Source of the DNA: Clostridia bacterium
GTDB lineage: Bacteria > Bacillota > Clostridia > Oscillospirales > CAG-272
Length of the DNA: 64,000 nucleotides
Direction of reading: 5' to 3'
Assembly: GCA_017456145.1 (NCBI GenBank)
Contig: JAFTJZ010000026.1
Span: 1-64,000 of the forward strand
In this document: positions 26,217-35,112 of the stretch, in pieces
How the letters are laid out: the number at the start of each line of letters is the position of its first letter
How positions within the stretch are numbered: the first letter of the stretch is position 1
Translations under genes and position numbers: made by a program
Notes under the pieces: model-generated
Database searches by the model: none
The model's input: only the letters and a program-made list of their open reading frames with translations
Told to the model about the DNA's origin: nothing

Positions 26217-27239
26217 ATGAAAAAATTACTTACGCTTACTCTCGCAGCTATAATGCTGCTGACCTCACTTATTTCTTGCCGCATGGAAACGCACGACTAC
26301 TTTGGAGAGGCGATGGAAGAAAACCCCGAAATCGAGCTGCCGAAATCCGACGTGATGGAGATCGACCCCGAGGATATTCCACAATATGAGATCAACGACT
26401 CCATCAAGGAATACGACAAGGAAGAGACCTTTGAGATTCCCGAGACCGAAGAATATGCAGCAGGTGAGCTTATCGTCAAGTATAAGATCTGCGAATACAA
26501 GGAGGAAAACGTTGCCATCGTCAGTGTTGAAAATCACTCCGATCAACCGCTGACCATCTCAATCAACGGCTTATGCGAGGACACGTTAGAAGGCAGAAGC
26601 AAGACGATCCAGCGTGAATTTGTCGGCTTTGCTGCGGGATGGCAGAATTATTTTGTTTTCCCGCCGCAGTTCTGCTTTGACGAGTTCAGCTACGAGCTGG
26701 AGTTCGAGGTCTACGAGGGCAAGACCTACGGACAGTATGTCGGCAACCTTGAATGGGGCGATATTGCGCTGATTCGCTGGCCCGATGCGAAAGAGGAGCT
26801 CAACGCCGTTGCCATGGAGATGATGTTCTTCTACGATTGGCTGGGCAAGAGCAGCGAGAGCTGCTATTACGGTTGCCACTTCGTGCTGTTTGACAGCAAC
26901 GGCGAGATTCTTGTGCTGGAGATGGATGATGCTACTCGTCTGGAGCAAAAGGGCTGTGATAGTCTTGGCCCGCTCAGCCCGACCACCGGTTGGTATCGCT
27001 CACCACTCCACTACACCATCGGCGTGGATCCGACGGCGAAATATGACGAGCTGGGATTCACCTACAACAACTCCAACGGTAAAAACTGTGCCTACTTCCC
27101 GGCGTCGGATGCTTATGAGGCAAGCGGCTATAAGCTGCCCGATCCATATCAGGATGCGTACGGCATTGTCTGCTTTACAGGGCTGTGGTCGTCCGATATT
27201 GCATGGAATGAGATCCCCGACAATCCTCTGTATCAATAA
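26217..27239 (+). CDS. Lipoprotein L4 of the paralogous family
   Basis: Fourth member: lipobox LISC, Cys21, HDYFGEAMEENPEIELP, then VSVENHSDQPLTISIN and FAAGWQNYFVFPP. The N-terminal half is closest to L1/L2, whereas the end (WYRSPLHYTIG, LPDPYQDAYGIVCFT) is L3-like. GAAAGGA and a TTATGAAAAAA start match L2. The preceding 158 bases (26059-26216) hold no gene. It lies 57 bases before the ATPase. The chimeric look supports recombination within the family. Confidence 0.78.
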   Translation: MKKLLTLTLAAIMLLTSLISCRMETHDYFGEAMEENPEIELPKSDVMEIDPEDIPQYEINDSIKEYDKEETFEIPETEEYAAGELIVKYKICEYKEENVAIVSVENHSDQPLTISINGLCEDTLEGRSKTIQREFVGFAAGWQNYFVFPPQFCFDEFSYELEFEVYEGKTYGQYVGNLEWGDIALIRWPDAKEELNAVAMEMMFFYDWLGKSSESCYYGCHFVLFDSNGEILVLEMDDATRLEQKGCDSLGPLSPTTGWYRSPLHYTIGVDPTAKYDELGFTYNNSNGKNCAYFPASDAYEASGYKLPDPYQDAYGIVCFTGLWSSDIAWNEIPDNPLYQ

Positions 27240-27296
27240 CCTTTTCAAGCATTGATTTCATTATAAATTTTACGTATCAGAAAGGAACGAAATATC

Positions 27297-28175
27297 ATGA
27301 ACATTCAAATCAACAATCTCACAAAAATTTATCCCAAGGGCAATAAGAAGGCTCTTAATGCTGTCAACATTACCATCCCCGAGGGAATTTTTGGTCTGAT
27401 CGGGCGCAACGGCGCAGGGAAAACGACGCTGATGCGTATTCTTGCGACGGTTATGAACGCCAGCGAAGGGGAGATCACCTTTGATGGCAAGGAATTGAAC
27501 GCCAACAAGGATGAATTTCGCTCCTCGCTTGGCTACCTCCCTCAGACCACCAAGTTGATGCCGCAGCTTAATATCGTTGAATTTTTAGATTACATATGTG
27601 TCATGAAAAACATCAAGGACAAAGCGCAGCGCCGTGAGCGGGTCGCGTGGGCGATTGAGACGGTGGGCTTGGTCGGTGAAGAGAAGAAACGCTTGCACAA
27701 CTATTCGGGCGGTATGCTGCGACGTGCGGGCATCGCACAGGCACTGATCGGCGATCCCCGTGTGCTGATCATCGACGAGCCGACCACAGGGCTTGATCCC
27801 GAGGAGAGACTGTATTTCCTCAATCTGCTCTCCAAGATCGCCGTCGGGCGAACCATTATTTTCTCCACCCACATCACGGCTGACATTGAGCACTTGTGCC
27901 AGAATATCTGTGTGCTGGAGCAGGGAGAGGTCAAGTATCTCGGTATGAAAAGAGCGTTCATCGATCGTGTCGAGGGAAAGATATGGGAACATACGGGTAC
28001 CCCCGCAGAGGAAGAGCAGCTGCGCCGCAATGGCATCGTCACCTCGGTCACCTACGTCGAGGGCAGCCCCCGTGTTCGTTACGTTGCCGATACCCCGCTG
28101 CTGGACAATTCTGTCGCCGCGACTCCCACGCTGGAGGATGCATACATCTATGCACTGGGCGGTGTCAAGCGATAA
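27297..28175 (+). CDS. ABC transporter ATP-binding protein of the lipoprotein locus
   Basis: Single nucleotide-binding subunit (292 residues) of the ABC-2/drug-export type. Walker A GRNGAGKTT near residue 40, signature YSGGMLRR (the form usual in ABC-2 exporters), Walker B VLIIDEPTTGLDP and H-loop FSTH are intact. A C-terminal extension of about 80 residues follows the catalytic core, as in bacitracin- or lantibiotic-resistance ATPases. It is the only ATPase near P1, P2a and P2b and probably drives all three. GAAAGGAAC precedes the ATG. Confidence 0.9.
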   Translation: MNIQINNLTKIYPKGNKKALNAVNITIPEGIFGLIGRNGAGKTTLMRILATVMNASEGEITFDGKELNANKDEFRSSLGYLPQTTKLMPQLNIVEFLDYICVMKNIKDKAQRRERVAWAIETVGLVGEEKKRLHNYSGGMLRRAGIAQALIGDPRVLIIDEPTTGLDPEERLYFLNLLSKIAVGRTIIFSTHITADIEHLCQNICVLEQGEVKYLGMKRAFIDRVEGKIWEHTGTPAEEEQLRRNGIVTSVTYVEGSPRVRYVADTPLLDNSVAATPTLEDAYIYALGGVKR

Positions 28176-28258
28176 GAAGAAAAAACGCAACCTTCGATCA
28201 AGCGGTGGTCGCATACGACAGATATTTCATGTTGCGGATAAAAAAATGGCGTTCACTA

Positions 28259-28287
28259 TTGCAATTGCACATGATCTGTGTTATAAT
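28259..28287 (+). promoter_or_regulatory. Promoter before the last lipoprotein
   Basis: TTGCAA (28259-28264), 17-base spacer, TATAAT (28282-28287). The 184-base gap after the ATPase therefore separates the final lipoprotein as its own unit. Confidence 0.7.
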
Positions 28288-28359
28288 GAATGTAGCATCA
28301 CCATTTGCGCACTGTAACGGTGCTTTGTGGGATGAATATGTATCAAAGGAGTTTACATT

Positions 28360-29091
28360 ATGAAAAAATTTACCATTCGTCGTGCTGCTGCCATAGTGCT
28401 TGCCGCTCTTCTGCTTTGCGGGACACTGTCATCCTGCGGCGTGATTGCCGACGGCCTGGTCGGTGCAATCAATAAGGAGACCGCGACTGTTGCCGTGCAG
28501 GGAAATCTGGACGTGCTGTATCTTGGTCAGATCAATGAGGATTATCTCGCGCTGACCGAGGATACCGAGGAGGATCTGTTGAAGGTTTACGAGGAAGGAC
28601 TCGCATTTTCCGCGGAATATTTTGCATATTACTGGGGTATCCTTGGAGATGGCGAGACGATGTCCGATCTGGATGAGACGCTGCAGCAGAGATTGATCGA
28701 TCTGTACGAAAAAATATCCCATAAGGTCAAGTATGAGGTACAGCCTGCGCAGGCGCAGGACAACAGCTACACCGTAAAGGTTGTGATTCAACCCGTGGAT
28801 ATTATCAATCAGGCAAATGACCTTTACGACAATGGTGGATATGCCCCGCTGGTACAGATTCTGACGGATGCCGAATCGCTGGATTGGGCAAATATGACCG
28901 AGGCGCAATATTGGGAATTTGCCAACCGCTACGGCAACGTGATCGTCGATATGTTTGAGACGCTCTTGCCCGAGCTTGGGTATCTGGCAGAGAAGTCCGT
29001 CATCATTCAGGTGGAAGACGTGGACGGATATCTCACCATCAACAGTGACGATATTTCCAATCTCGATATGCAGATCATTCCGTTTGAATAA
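28360..29091 (+). CDS. Lipoprotein of unknown function (DUF5105-like in style)
   Basis: Signal peptide with lipobox LSSC and Cys26, then a 217-residue mainly helical part. The repeated acidic helices (NEDYLALTEDTEEDLLKVYE) and a central KYEVQPAQAQDNSYTVKVVIQP strand pair resemble Firmicutes lipoproteins grouped as DUF5105; I have not confirmed this. It is unrelated in sequence to L1-L4 and has its own promoter, so its membership in that locus is uncertain. Confidence 0.75.
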   Translation: MKKFTIRRAAAIVLAALLLCGTLSSCGVIADGLVGAINKETATVAVQGNLDVLYLGQINEDYLALTEDTEEDLLKVYEEGLAFSAEYFAYYWGILGDGETMSDLDETLQQRLIDLYEKISHKVKYEVQPAQAQDNSYTVKVVIQPVDIINQANDLYDNGGYAPLVQILTDAESLDWANMTEAQYWEFANRYGNVIVDMFETLLPELGYLAEKSVIIQVEDVDGYLTINSDDISNLDMQIIPFE

Positions 29092-29161
29092 AATAAAAAC
29101 TACCGTAGACAAAGCGTGATGTTCTTATCGGAAAAATCACAAAATGTTTACCTAACGCACG

Positions 29162-29209
29162 GTAGGGGCGAACTGTGTTCGCCCGCGGGCGTTCAAAGAA
29201 CGCCCCTAC
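29162..29209. repeat. Compound palindromic intergenic repeat
   Basis: GTAGGGGCG (29162-29170) mirrors CGCCCCTAC (29201-29209). Inside are two further hairpins, GGGCGAA/TTCGCCC and GGGCGTTC/GAACGCCC. The structure is typical of REP-like intergenic elements. Confidence 0.7.
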
Positions 29210-29280
29210 GGATATGTGAAAATTGCTCCGCAGAAAACAAAGAACTCAACCCTGTATATTTTTCCAAGCAAGCATGATAG

Positions 29281-29318
29281 CAAACAGGCAACTTGTTGCG
29301 TAACAAGTTGCCTGTTTG
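29281..29318. terminator. Bidirectional terminator between convergent genes
   Basis: A 17-base arm (29281-29297, CAAACAGGCAACTTGTT) is mirrored perfectly at 29302-29318 around GCGT. It lies between the plus-strand lipoprotein and the minus-strand membrane gene; T-rich sequence follows on the plus strand. Confidence 0.75.
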
Positions 29319-29329
29319 TTTATATTCTA

Positions 29330-29635
29330 TTACTCGTTTATGATCCATAAGATCATGAATACTACTGTCACTACAATGTGAATAATGGGCAAGAAACTAA
29401 CGAAACTTATCCTTTTATTAGCGAATGTCTTTATGGCAGAAAAAAGATATGTCAGTGAATAAGTACCTGCAAGTATCATAGAGATTGCAGCAACTATTGC
29501 AACGAACAATGATTGTTCTATCATAACACTTATGTTTGCTAAAGAAATGATAGAACCTAAAATTGTGATTAACGAAATCGGTATAGGCAGTGCTTGCAAA
29601 ATCATAACTACCCATATCATCACTTTGTTTTTCAT
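29330..29635 (-). CDS. Small integral membrane protein, unknown function
   Basis: 101 residues with three to four hydrophobic spans covering nearly the whole chain and short basic loops (AIKTFANKRIS). The family is not recognised. An AGAAAGGA site lies 8 bases upstream on the minus strand, which supports real translation. The gene is A+T-rich compared with its neighbours and is bordered by a strong terminator on one side and palindromic repeats on the other, so it stands alone and may have been acquired. Confidence 0.65.
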   Translation of the reverse strand: MKNKVMIWVVMILQALPIPISLITILGSIISLANISVMIEQSLFVAIVAAISMILAGTYSLTYLFSAIKTFANKRISFVSFLPIIHIVVTVVFMILWIINE

Positions 29636-29659
29636 TGATATATTCCTTTCTGCGTTTTA

Positions 29660-29915
29660 TCGCCAGTTTCGCATTTGTATTACAAACGCTTCGGGCAAAG
29701 CCCACACCCCTAAAGTTACACGTACCCAAAGGCTCCCTACGGGAGGGAGCTGGCGCCGTAGGCGACTGAGGGAGAGTGCGTTACCATAAAGTAGATCTAA
29801 CCCCCAAGTCACGTGGGCTCCTTCCGTCACGCTCCGCAGCGAACCCCCAAAGCTCATTCTATTCGCTTCGGGGAACCCCTGCCGCGTGCCACCTTCCTCC
29901 TGGAGGAAGGCTTTT
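29660..29915. repeat. Block of palindromic repeats upstream of the liv terminator
   Basis: No gene is seen here. GGCTCCCT/AGGGAGC hairpin with a following GGCGCCGTAGGCG and GAGGGAG segment lies at 29730-29774; CCTTCCTCC (29892-29900) mirrors GGAGGAAGG (29902-29910). The block looks like several short dispersed repeats side by side. Confidence 0.6.
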
Positions 29916-29932
29916 CGTTAGCCTTATTATAA

Positions 29933-29976
29933 CACAAATCGGCAGAGAAAACAATATCTCTGCCGAAATTTTTGTG
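29933..29976. terminator. Bidirectional terminator at the end of the liv operon
   Basis: CACAAATCGGCAGAGA (29933-29948) pairs with TCTCTGCCGA (29957-29966) and, further out, TTTGTG (29971-29976). It lies 49 bases past the livF stop on the minus strand. Confidence 0.7.
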
Positions 29977-30024
29977 CTCGCAAATCCTCCGTTAAGGATA
30001 ACACGCCAATCGTTTACTTTAAGA

Positions 30025-30735
30025 TCAGCCGCCAAGATACGACTCACGGACCTTTTCGCTGGCGGCGAGCTCTTGGCCCGTACCCGTCAGTGTGATCACG
30101 CCGGTCTCCATGACGTATGCGCGATCGGCGATGGAGAGCGCTTTCTCTGCATTTTGCTCGACCAGAAGAATGGTCGTCCCGGTCTCGTTGAGGTGTTTGA
30201 TCATGTCAAAGACCTGCGAAACAAGAATGGGTGCCAGACCCATGGAGGGCTCATCCAGCATGAGCAGCTTGGGATGACTCATGAGTGCGCGACCCATGGC
30301 AAGCATCTGCTGCTCACCGCCGGATAACATTCCTGCCATCTGGGTTTTACGTTCTTCAAGACGAGGGAACAGCGTGTAGATCTCCTCAAGGTCGCGCTTG
30401 GTTTGTGCGCGATCTCGGGAGGTATACGCTCCCATCATCAGGTTTTCATAAACATTGAGCTCTGCAAAGATACGTCTGCCCTCGGGAACCTGTGTTAAGC
30501 CTTGTCGCATGATCTTATGCGTGGGCTGCCCGATGATGTTTTGTCCCTGATAGAAAATTTCTCCTGCTTTGGGATGGATAAAGCCCATGATGCTCTGCAT
30601 CGTGGTGGTCTTGCCCGCGCCGTTGGCGCCGATCAGCGTGACGATCTCTCCCTCGTTGACCTCAAAGGAAACACCCTTGAGTGCATTGATGACGCCATAA
30701 TAGACCTCTAAATTTTTAACTTCAAGAAGTGCCAT
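30025..30735 (-). CDS. livF: Branched-chain amino acid ABC transporter ATPase LivF
   Basis: Second ATPase of the high-affinity leucine/isoleucine/valine importer. Walker A GANGAGKTT, signature LSGGEQQ and Walker B LLMLDEPSMGLAP are intact; the start LEVKNLEVYYGVINALKGVS is characteristic of LivF. Length 236. It is the last gene of the operon (livK-H-M-G-F), 9 bases after livG, and is followed by a terminator. The substrate class is set by family; aliphatic amino acids are the usual cargo. Confidence 0.93.
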   Translation of the reverse strand: MALLEVKNLEVYYGVINALKGVSFEVNEGEIVTLIGANGAGKTTTMQSIMGFIHPKAGEIFYQGQNIIGQPTHKIMRQGLTQVPEGRRIFAELNVYENLMMGAYTSRDRAQTKRDLEEIYTLFPRLEERKTQMAGMLSGGEQQMLAMGRALMSHPKLLMLDEPSMGLAPILVSQVFDMIKHLNETGTTILLVEQNAEKALSIADRAYVMETGVITLTGTGQELAASEKVRESYLGG

Positions 30736-30744
30736 GTCGCGTCC

Positions 30745-31515
30745 TCACTTTCCGATATATGCCTTGATGACCTCGGGGTCGCTCAAAGCCTCTTTGGTTT
30801 TACCTTGCGCGATGACGGTGCCGAAGTTCAGAACGGTCAGCCGATCGCAAATGCCCGAGACAAATTTCAGATCGTGCTCAATGAGCAAAATGGTGATGTC
30901 GAAACGCTCACGTAAAAGCTCCACGGTTTTTCTCAGATCCTCGGTCTCATGGGGATTCATTCCTGCTGCAGGCTCATCAAGCAGGAGCAGCTTGGGCTCG
31001 GTTGCCAGTGCACGCGCAATTTCCAGCTTGCGCTGCTTTCCGTAGGGAAGATTGCAAGCAAGAGCATTGCGCTCCTCCTCAAGATCAAAGATCTTGAGGA
31101 TCTCGACGGCTTTTTCCTTCATCTCACTCTCCACGCGGAAGTGGCGGGGAAGGCGGAGGATACTGTCCGCCATAGAGCAGCGAAATTCGGGACGGTTATG
31201 CAGACCGACCATGACGTTACGGCGTACGGTCATATTGTTGAACAGACGGATATTCTGGAAGGTGCGGGCGATGCCCTCATGATTGATGCGTTCCTGCGAG
31301 AGGCGCTTGAGTTCCTTACCATCCAGATAGAAGGTGCCCTCGGTGGGCTGGTAGACACCTGTGAGCAGGTTGAAAATGGTGGTTTTTCCTGCGCCGTTGG
31401 GGCCAATCAGACCGTAGATCTCGCCTTTCTTGATCTGAAGATTGACATTGCTGACCGCGTGAAGACCGCCAAAGGAGATGCCAAGGTTTTGGGTTTCCAA
31501 AACAAAATCACTCAT
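30745..31515 (-). CDS. livG: Branched-chain amino acid ABC transporter ATPase LivG
   Basis: First ATPase of the importer: Walker A GPNGAGKTT, the LivG-specific EGIARTFQNIRLF Q-loop region, LPYGKQRKLEIARAL in place of the LSGGQ signature, and LLLDEPAAGMNP. The start at 31515 is chosen because CAAAGGAGG precedes it; a longer frame runs into livM. Length 256. It overlaps the livM end by 8 bases, indicating coupled translation. Confidence 0.93.
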   Translation of the reverse strand: MSDFVLETQNLGISFGGLHAVSNVNLQIKKGEIYGLIGPNGAGKTTIFNLLTGVYQPTEGTFYLDGKELKRLSQERINHEGIARTFQNIRLFNNMTVRRNVMVGLHNRPEFRCSMADSILRLPRHFRVESEMKEKAVEILKIFDLEEERNALACNLPYGKQRKLEIARALATEPKLLLLDEPAAGMNPHETEDLRKTVELLRERFDITILLIEHDLKFVSGICDRLTVLNFGTVIAQGKTKEALSDPEVIKAYIGK

Positions 31516-32647
31516 GGTTTTCTTCCTCCTTTGGTTTATCCGGGGTGATCTCGTTGACCACGAAATCGGTGGACAGCAGTGCATCCATCTTGATCTTGGT
31601 GGGAACGACGTCCCATCTGCCTGTGTCGTCTGTCTCACCCTTGGTAAAGCGGTTTTTGGTCAGACGGTGGAGCAGGGTAGATAGATTATATTTCTCGCGG
31701 ACGTTTTTGAACATGGGCGAGTTGTTGTAGATGACGATCAGAATAAGAATCAGGGCATAGACCAGATCTTTAAGGACGGCAAGGTCACCGGTCAATACGG
31801 TGGAGAGCTCGGTGTTCAGATAGGTGATCAGGGCTGCGGCAATGATCGAGCCATTGATGCTGCCCATACCGCCAAGGACGACCATGACCAGGATCTCAAT
31901 CGAATAGTTGTAGGTGAAGGTGCTGCTGGAGACGTTGCTCTGGGTGTAGCTGAACAGCACACCGGCAAGGCCCGCAAAGACAGCGGCAACGATAAAGCCC
32001 GTCAGCTTATAGCGAGTCACGTTGATGCCTGTCACACGTGCGGCGATCTCATTGTCGCGGATGGCAGTGATGGCTCTTCCGTGCTTGCTGCGGATCAAAT
32101 TCTGGATTACGACGAGCGTGATCAGAACCATGACAAAGCAGATGATAAAGAAATACTTTTTATCAAAGCGAGGTGTGGGCAAGCCAATGGCACCGCCAAA
32201 GGATTCGGAACTGGTATTCTGGAAGATGGTGCGGATGATCTCACCGAAAGCCAGCGTGGTGATGGCAAGGTAGTCGCCCTTCAGACGCAGTGCGGGCAGA
32301 CCGATAATAAAGCCGCAGATACCTGCGCAGATACCGCCCACGATCAAAGAGATCAGAAGGGTCACAATGCCGTTTCCGAGTGTCGGAACCAGCAAGGCAG
32401 CGACCTTACCGCCAAGGTATGCACCGACACACATAAAGCCGGCGTGTCCGAGCGAGAGCTCCCCGAGAAATCCGACCACAAGGCTGAGAGATACCGCCAA
32501 AATGATGCTGATCGCGACCTTCTCAAGAAGGAATGCCGAGGATTGAGGCAGTGCGCCTACCATTGCCAGAACAGAGAAGATAATGGTCACAACGGCGATG
32601 GCGATATAGCTGATGTAATGCTTCCACTTGATATTACTGCGTTTCAT
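31508..32647 (-). CDS. livM: Branched-chain amino acid ABC transporter permease LivM
   Basis: Membrane subunit with about nine hydrophobic spans; the core has GELSLGHAGFMCVGAY and the cytoplasmic coupling segment SKHGRAITAIRDNEIAA. It carries a hydrophilic C-terminal tail of about 65 residues after the last span, longer than in many LivM proteins and rich in charged residues. Its start shares one base with the livH stop region. It partners with LivH to form the channel. Confidence 0.92.
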   Translation of the reverse strand: MKRSNIKWKHYISYIAIAVVTIIFSVLAMVGALPQSSAFLLEKVAISIILAVSLSLVVGFLGELSLGHAGFMCVGAYLGGKVAALLVPTLGNGIVTLLISLIVGGICAGICGFIIGLPALRLKGDYLAITTLAFGEIIRTIFQNTSSESFGGAIGLPTPRFDKKYFFIICFVMVLITLVVIQNLIRSKHGRAITAIRDNEIAARVTGINVTRYKLTGFIVAAVFAGLAGVLFSYTQSNVSSSTFTYNYSIEILVMVVLGGMGSINGSIIAAALITYLNTELSTVLTGDLAVLKDLVYALILILIVIYNNSPMFKNVREKYNLSTLLHRLTKNRFTKGETDDTGRWDVVPTKIKMDALLSTDFVVNEITPDKPKEEENHE

Positions 32648-33513
32648 TATACCTTCTCCCTTCTTTTTTTACCAAGCAAGCCCGTAGGCTTGACCAGCAA
32701 AAGGATAATCAGAATGGAGAACTCAATCGCATCTGTATACGGAGAGATCTCGGAAACCGATTGCGCAAAGCACTCGATGACGCCGAGCAGCAAGCCGCCG
32801 ATCATAGCTCCGGGAATGGAGCCGATACCACCGATGACTGCCGCGGTAAAGGCCTTGATACCGGGAAGGGAGCCAAAGGTAGGGTTGATGGTGGGGGCCT
32901 TGAGCAGGAAGAAAAGACCTGCCAGCGCTGCCAACGCAGAGCCGATGGCAAAGGTGATCATAATGATCGAGTTGACGTTGATACCCATCAGCTGCGCTGC
33001 GCCCTTGTCCTCTGAGACGGCGATCATGGCGCGACCGGTGCGGGTAAACTTGACGAAAAGGTTGAGCGTGATCATAATGACGACCGAGCAAGCCAGCGTA
33101 ATGATGGTGGAATAACCGATGGCGACTTCGCCCAGCTTGAGTGTGCCGAGATCGGCGATAACGACGAATTTGGGGGCTGAGCCGAAGATCATCTGCGCGA
33201 TATTCTGAAGCAGGTAGCTGATACCGATGGCCGTAATCAGAACGGCAAGGGGCGATGCTCCGCGCAACGGCTTATAAGCGATCTTTTCGATTGTGATACC
33301 TACCAGCATACAGAAAATGACGGAGGCGATGATGGAAACGATGGGGTTGAAGGAGAGGAACACCAAAATGGTATAGCCGCCCACCATAATAATATCACCG
33401 TGAGCAAAGTTCAGCATTTTGGCGATACCGTAGACCATCGTGTAGCCAAGGGCGATCATTGCATAAATACCGCCAAGGCTCAGACCGTTTACGAATGTAA
33501 TTAAAAAATCCAT
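32647..33513 (-). CDS. livH: Branched-chain amino acid ABC transporter permease LivH
   Basis: Membrane subunit, 288 residues, about eight spans. GLSLGGIYAMIALGYTMVYG opens the protein and LNFAHGDIIMVGGY follows, both hallmarks of LivH; the coupling segment FTRTGRAMIAVSEDKGAA is near the middle. It lies 89 bases after livK. The gap holds only a degenerate hairpin-like stretch (33540-33600), which may lower expression relative to the binding protein. Confidence 0.92.
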   Translation of the reverse strand: MDFLITFVNGLSLGGIYAMIALGYTMVYGIAKMLNFAHGDIIMVGGYTILVFLSFNPIVSIIASVIFCMLVGITIEKIAYKPLRGASPLAVLITAIGISYLLQNIAQMIFGSAPKFVVIADLGTLKLGEVAIGYSTIITLACSVVIMITLNLFVKFTRTGRAMIAVSEDKGAAQLMGINVNSIIMITFAIGSALAALAGLFFLLKAPTINPTFGSLPGIKAFTAAVIGGIGSIPGAMIGGLLLGVIECFAQSVSEISPYTDAIEFSILIILLLVKPTGLLGKKRREKV

Positions 33514-33602
33514 AATAAATCCTTAAAATTCAAATTAAGAAACAGTGGGCTGTCGCGTGATGCGGCAGCCCGAATGTTGATTTCACAGACTGTTCGTCAG
33601 AA

Positions 33603-34796
33603 TCAGTTTTGGGTATTATTCTTAACGATATACTTAATTGCCTCTTTCTGAACCGTACCGTCTTCGCTCCAGCTGATGTAGGAGCGCTCGTTGCCCTCGC
33701 ACTTACCCGTGATGCCTCTGTAGGTGAAGGAATCGCTGGTGAAGACCTCAGTCAGAATATCGCACAGATCGGATGCGGACATGGTCACACTGATCTCCTT
33801 GCCCTCTGCCTTGGCAACCTTCATTGCCTCATAGATGGCGTAAACGCAGTCGTAAGCAGCAGCACCGAACTGGTTGATGGGCTCCTTGACCTCGTCGTAC
33901 TTGTCATTGTACTTGGCAATGAACTCGGCAGCAGGTCCCTCGGTTGCGGTAGAGTTGAAGTGAGAGAGGTAAGAGATCTCCTGCTTGACGGAGTTGATAT
34001 CAAAGCCCTCGATGGCATCGATGCCGTCAAAGCCGTCGCAGCCGTAATATACGGAAATGGTGTTGTCAACACCGTTTGCTTGCGTCATGAACTGAGAGGC
34101 GGGTGTGTAGTAGATGGGCATGAAAACGATATCACAGTTCTTCAAAAGCTGAATCTGAGAGTCAAAGGTGGTAGCCTTGCCTGCAAAGGAAGCCTCGGTC
34201 ACGGTGAAGGAGGAGTCCAGCGCAGCCTTGAAGTTGTTGTTGATGCCAACGGAATATTCGTCATCACTCTTGTAGAAGATACCGACAGTCTTGCCCTTGT
34301 AGTTTTCGTTGAAGAACTTTGCGGCTGCAGTACCCTGATTAGAGTCAGCAAAGCACATCTGGAAACCGTTGGAGTTCCCGGGGATGTCATCACCTGTTGC
34401 GGAGGGGGTCAGGAAAAAGACGTTGTCATCTGCGGACAAGCTCTTGAACTCCAGACCGGGTTTGGTGGTAACGGTACCCAGAGAGACCTGCATGCCCTTT
34501 TCAAAAAGGTCAGCGTACAGGGTGGGAACGGTAGTAGCATCGTGCTTGTCGTCGTGCATGATCAGCTCGAATTCGATGCCGTCCAGTCCGCCTGCAGCAT
34601 TGATCTCGTCAATAGCGAGCTGCGCGGAGTTCTTAACGGCAACGCCGTAAATAGCGGCATCGCCGGTCAGAGGACCGGTCAGGCCGATCTTGATCTTGGT
34701 GTTGTTTTCTGCGGGATTGGAGGCTGCACAGGATGCCAGACTCAAGGTGCCGACAAGCATCAGCATTGCCAATACCAGTGTTAAAAATCTTTTCAT
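33603..34796 (-). CDS. livK: Branched-chain amino acid-binding lipoprotein LivK
   Basis: Substrate-binding component, a lipoprotein in this monoderm cell: signal peptide, lipobox LASC, Cys23. The mature protein has the two-lobed type I binding fold (IKIGLTGPLTGDAAIYG at the start). Length 397. ATG at 34796 is set by AAAAGGAG 7 bases upstream and the clean signal peptide; the longer frame to 34850 adds an unlikely leader. First gene of the liv operon, behind a consensus promoter. Confidence 0.92.
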   Translation of the reverse strand: MKRFLTLVLAMLMLVGTLSLASCAASNPAENNTKIKIGLTGPLTGDAAIYGVAVKNSAQLAIDEINAAGGLDGIEFELIMHDDKHDATTVPTLYADLFEKGMQVSLGTVTTKPGLEFKSLSADDNVFFLTPSATGDDIPGNSNGFQMCFADSNQGTAAAKFFNENYKGKTVGIFYKSDDEYSVGINNNFKAALDSSFTVTEASFAGKATTFDSQIQLLKNCDIVFMPIYYTPASQFMTQANGVDNTISVYYGCDGFDGIDAIEGFDINSVKQEISYLSHFNSTATEGPAAEFIAKYNDKYDEVKEPINQFGAAAYDCVYAIYEAMKVAKAEGKEISVTMSASDLCDILTEVFTSDSFTYRGITGKCEGNERSYISWSEDGTVQKEAIKYIVKNNTQN

Positions 34797-34841
34797 GGGA
34801 ATGTCTCCTTTTTTATAATCAGCAAAATGCTTAATGCTAAT

Positions 34842-34870
34842 ATTATACACGCTTTTTCACGAATTGTCAA
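34842..34870 (-). promoter_or_regulatory. Promoter of the liv operon
   Basis: On the minus strand, TTGACA (34865-34870), 17-base spacer, TATAAT (34842-34847). The rest of 34871-35052 shows no gene. Confidence 0.88.
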
Positions 34871-35052
34871 CACTTTTTTTAAGATTCGTTCATATTGTAT
34901 TTATATTATCTTGATGCATGGCATGCTTTTTGAAAATACGCCGGCTACACGGATAAAAATCGATCAATCATGAAAGCGAGAGACCCATGGCGATTGGTGG
35001 CTTGGATGCTGCATCATTGCCCATGCGTCCAAAATATTCCGAAAAGATTTTT

Positions 35053-35096
35053 GAAAAAGCGTGCGGGGAAAGCTTCACATAAGGAGCTTTCCCCGC
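35053..35096 (-). terminator. Terminator after the ThrH-like gene
   Basis: GCGGGGAAAGCT (35063-35074) mirrors AGCTTTCCCCGC (35085-35096); read on the minus strand it is followed by T5 (35054-35058). Confidence 0.8.
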
Positions 35097-35112
35097 TGAA
35101 ACGATTCATTGA

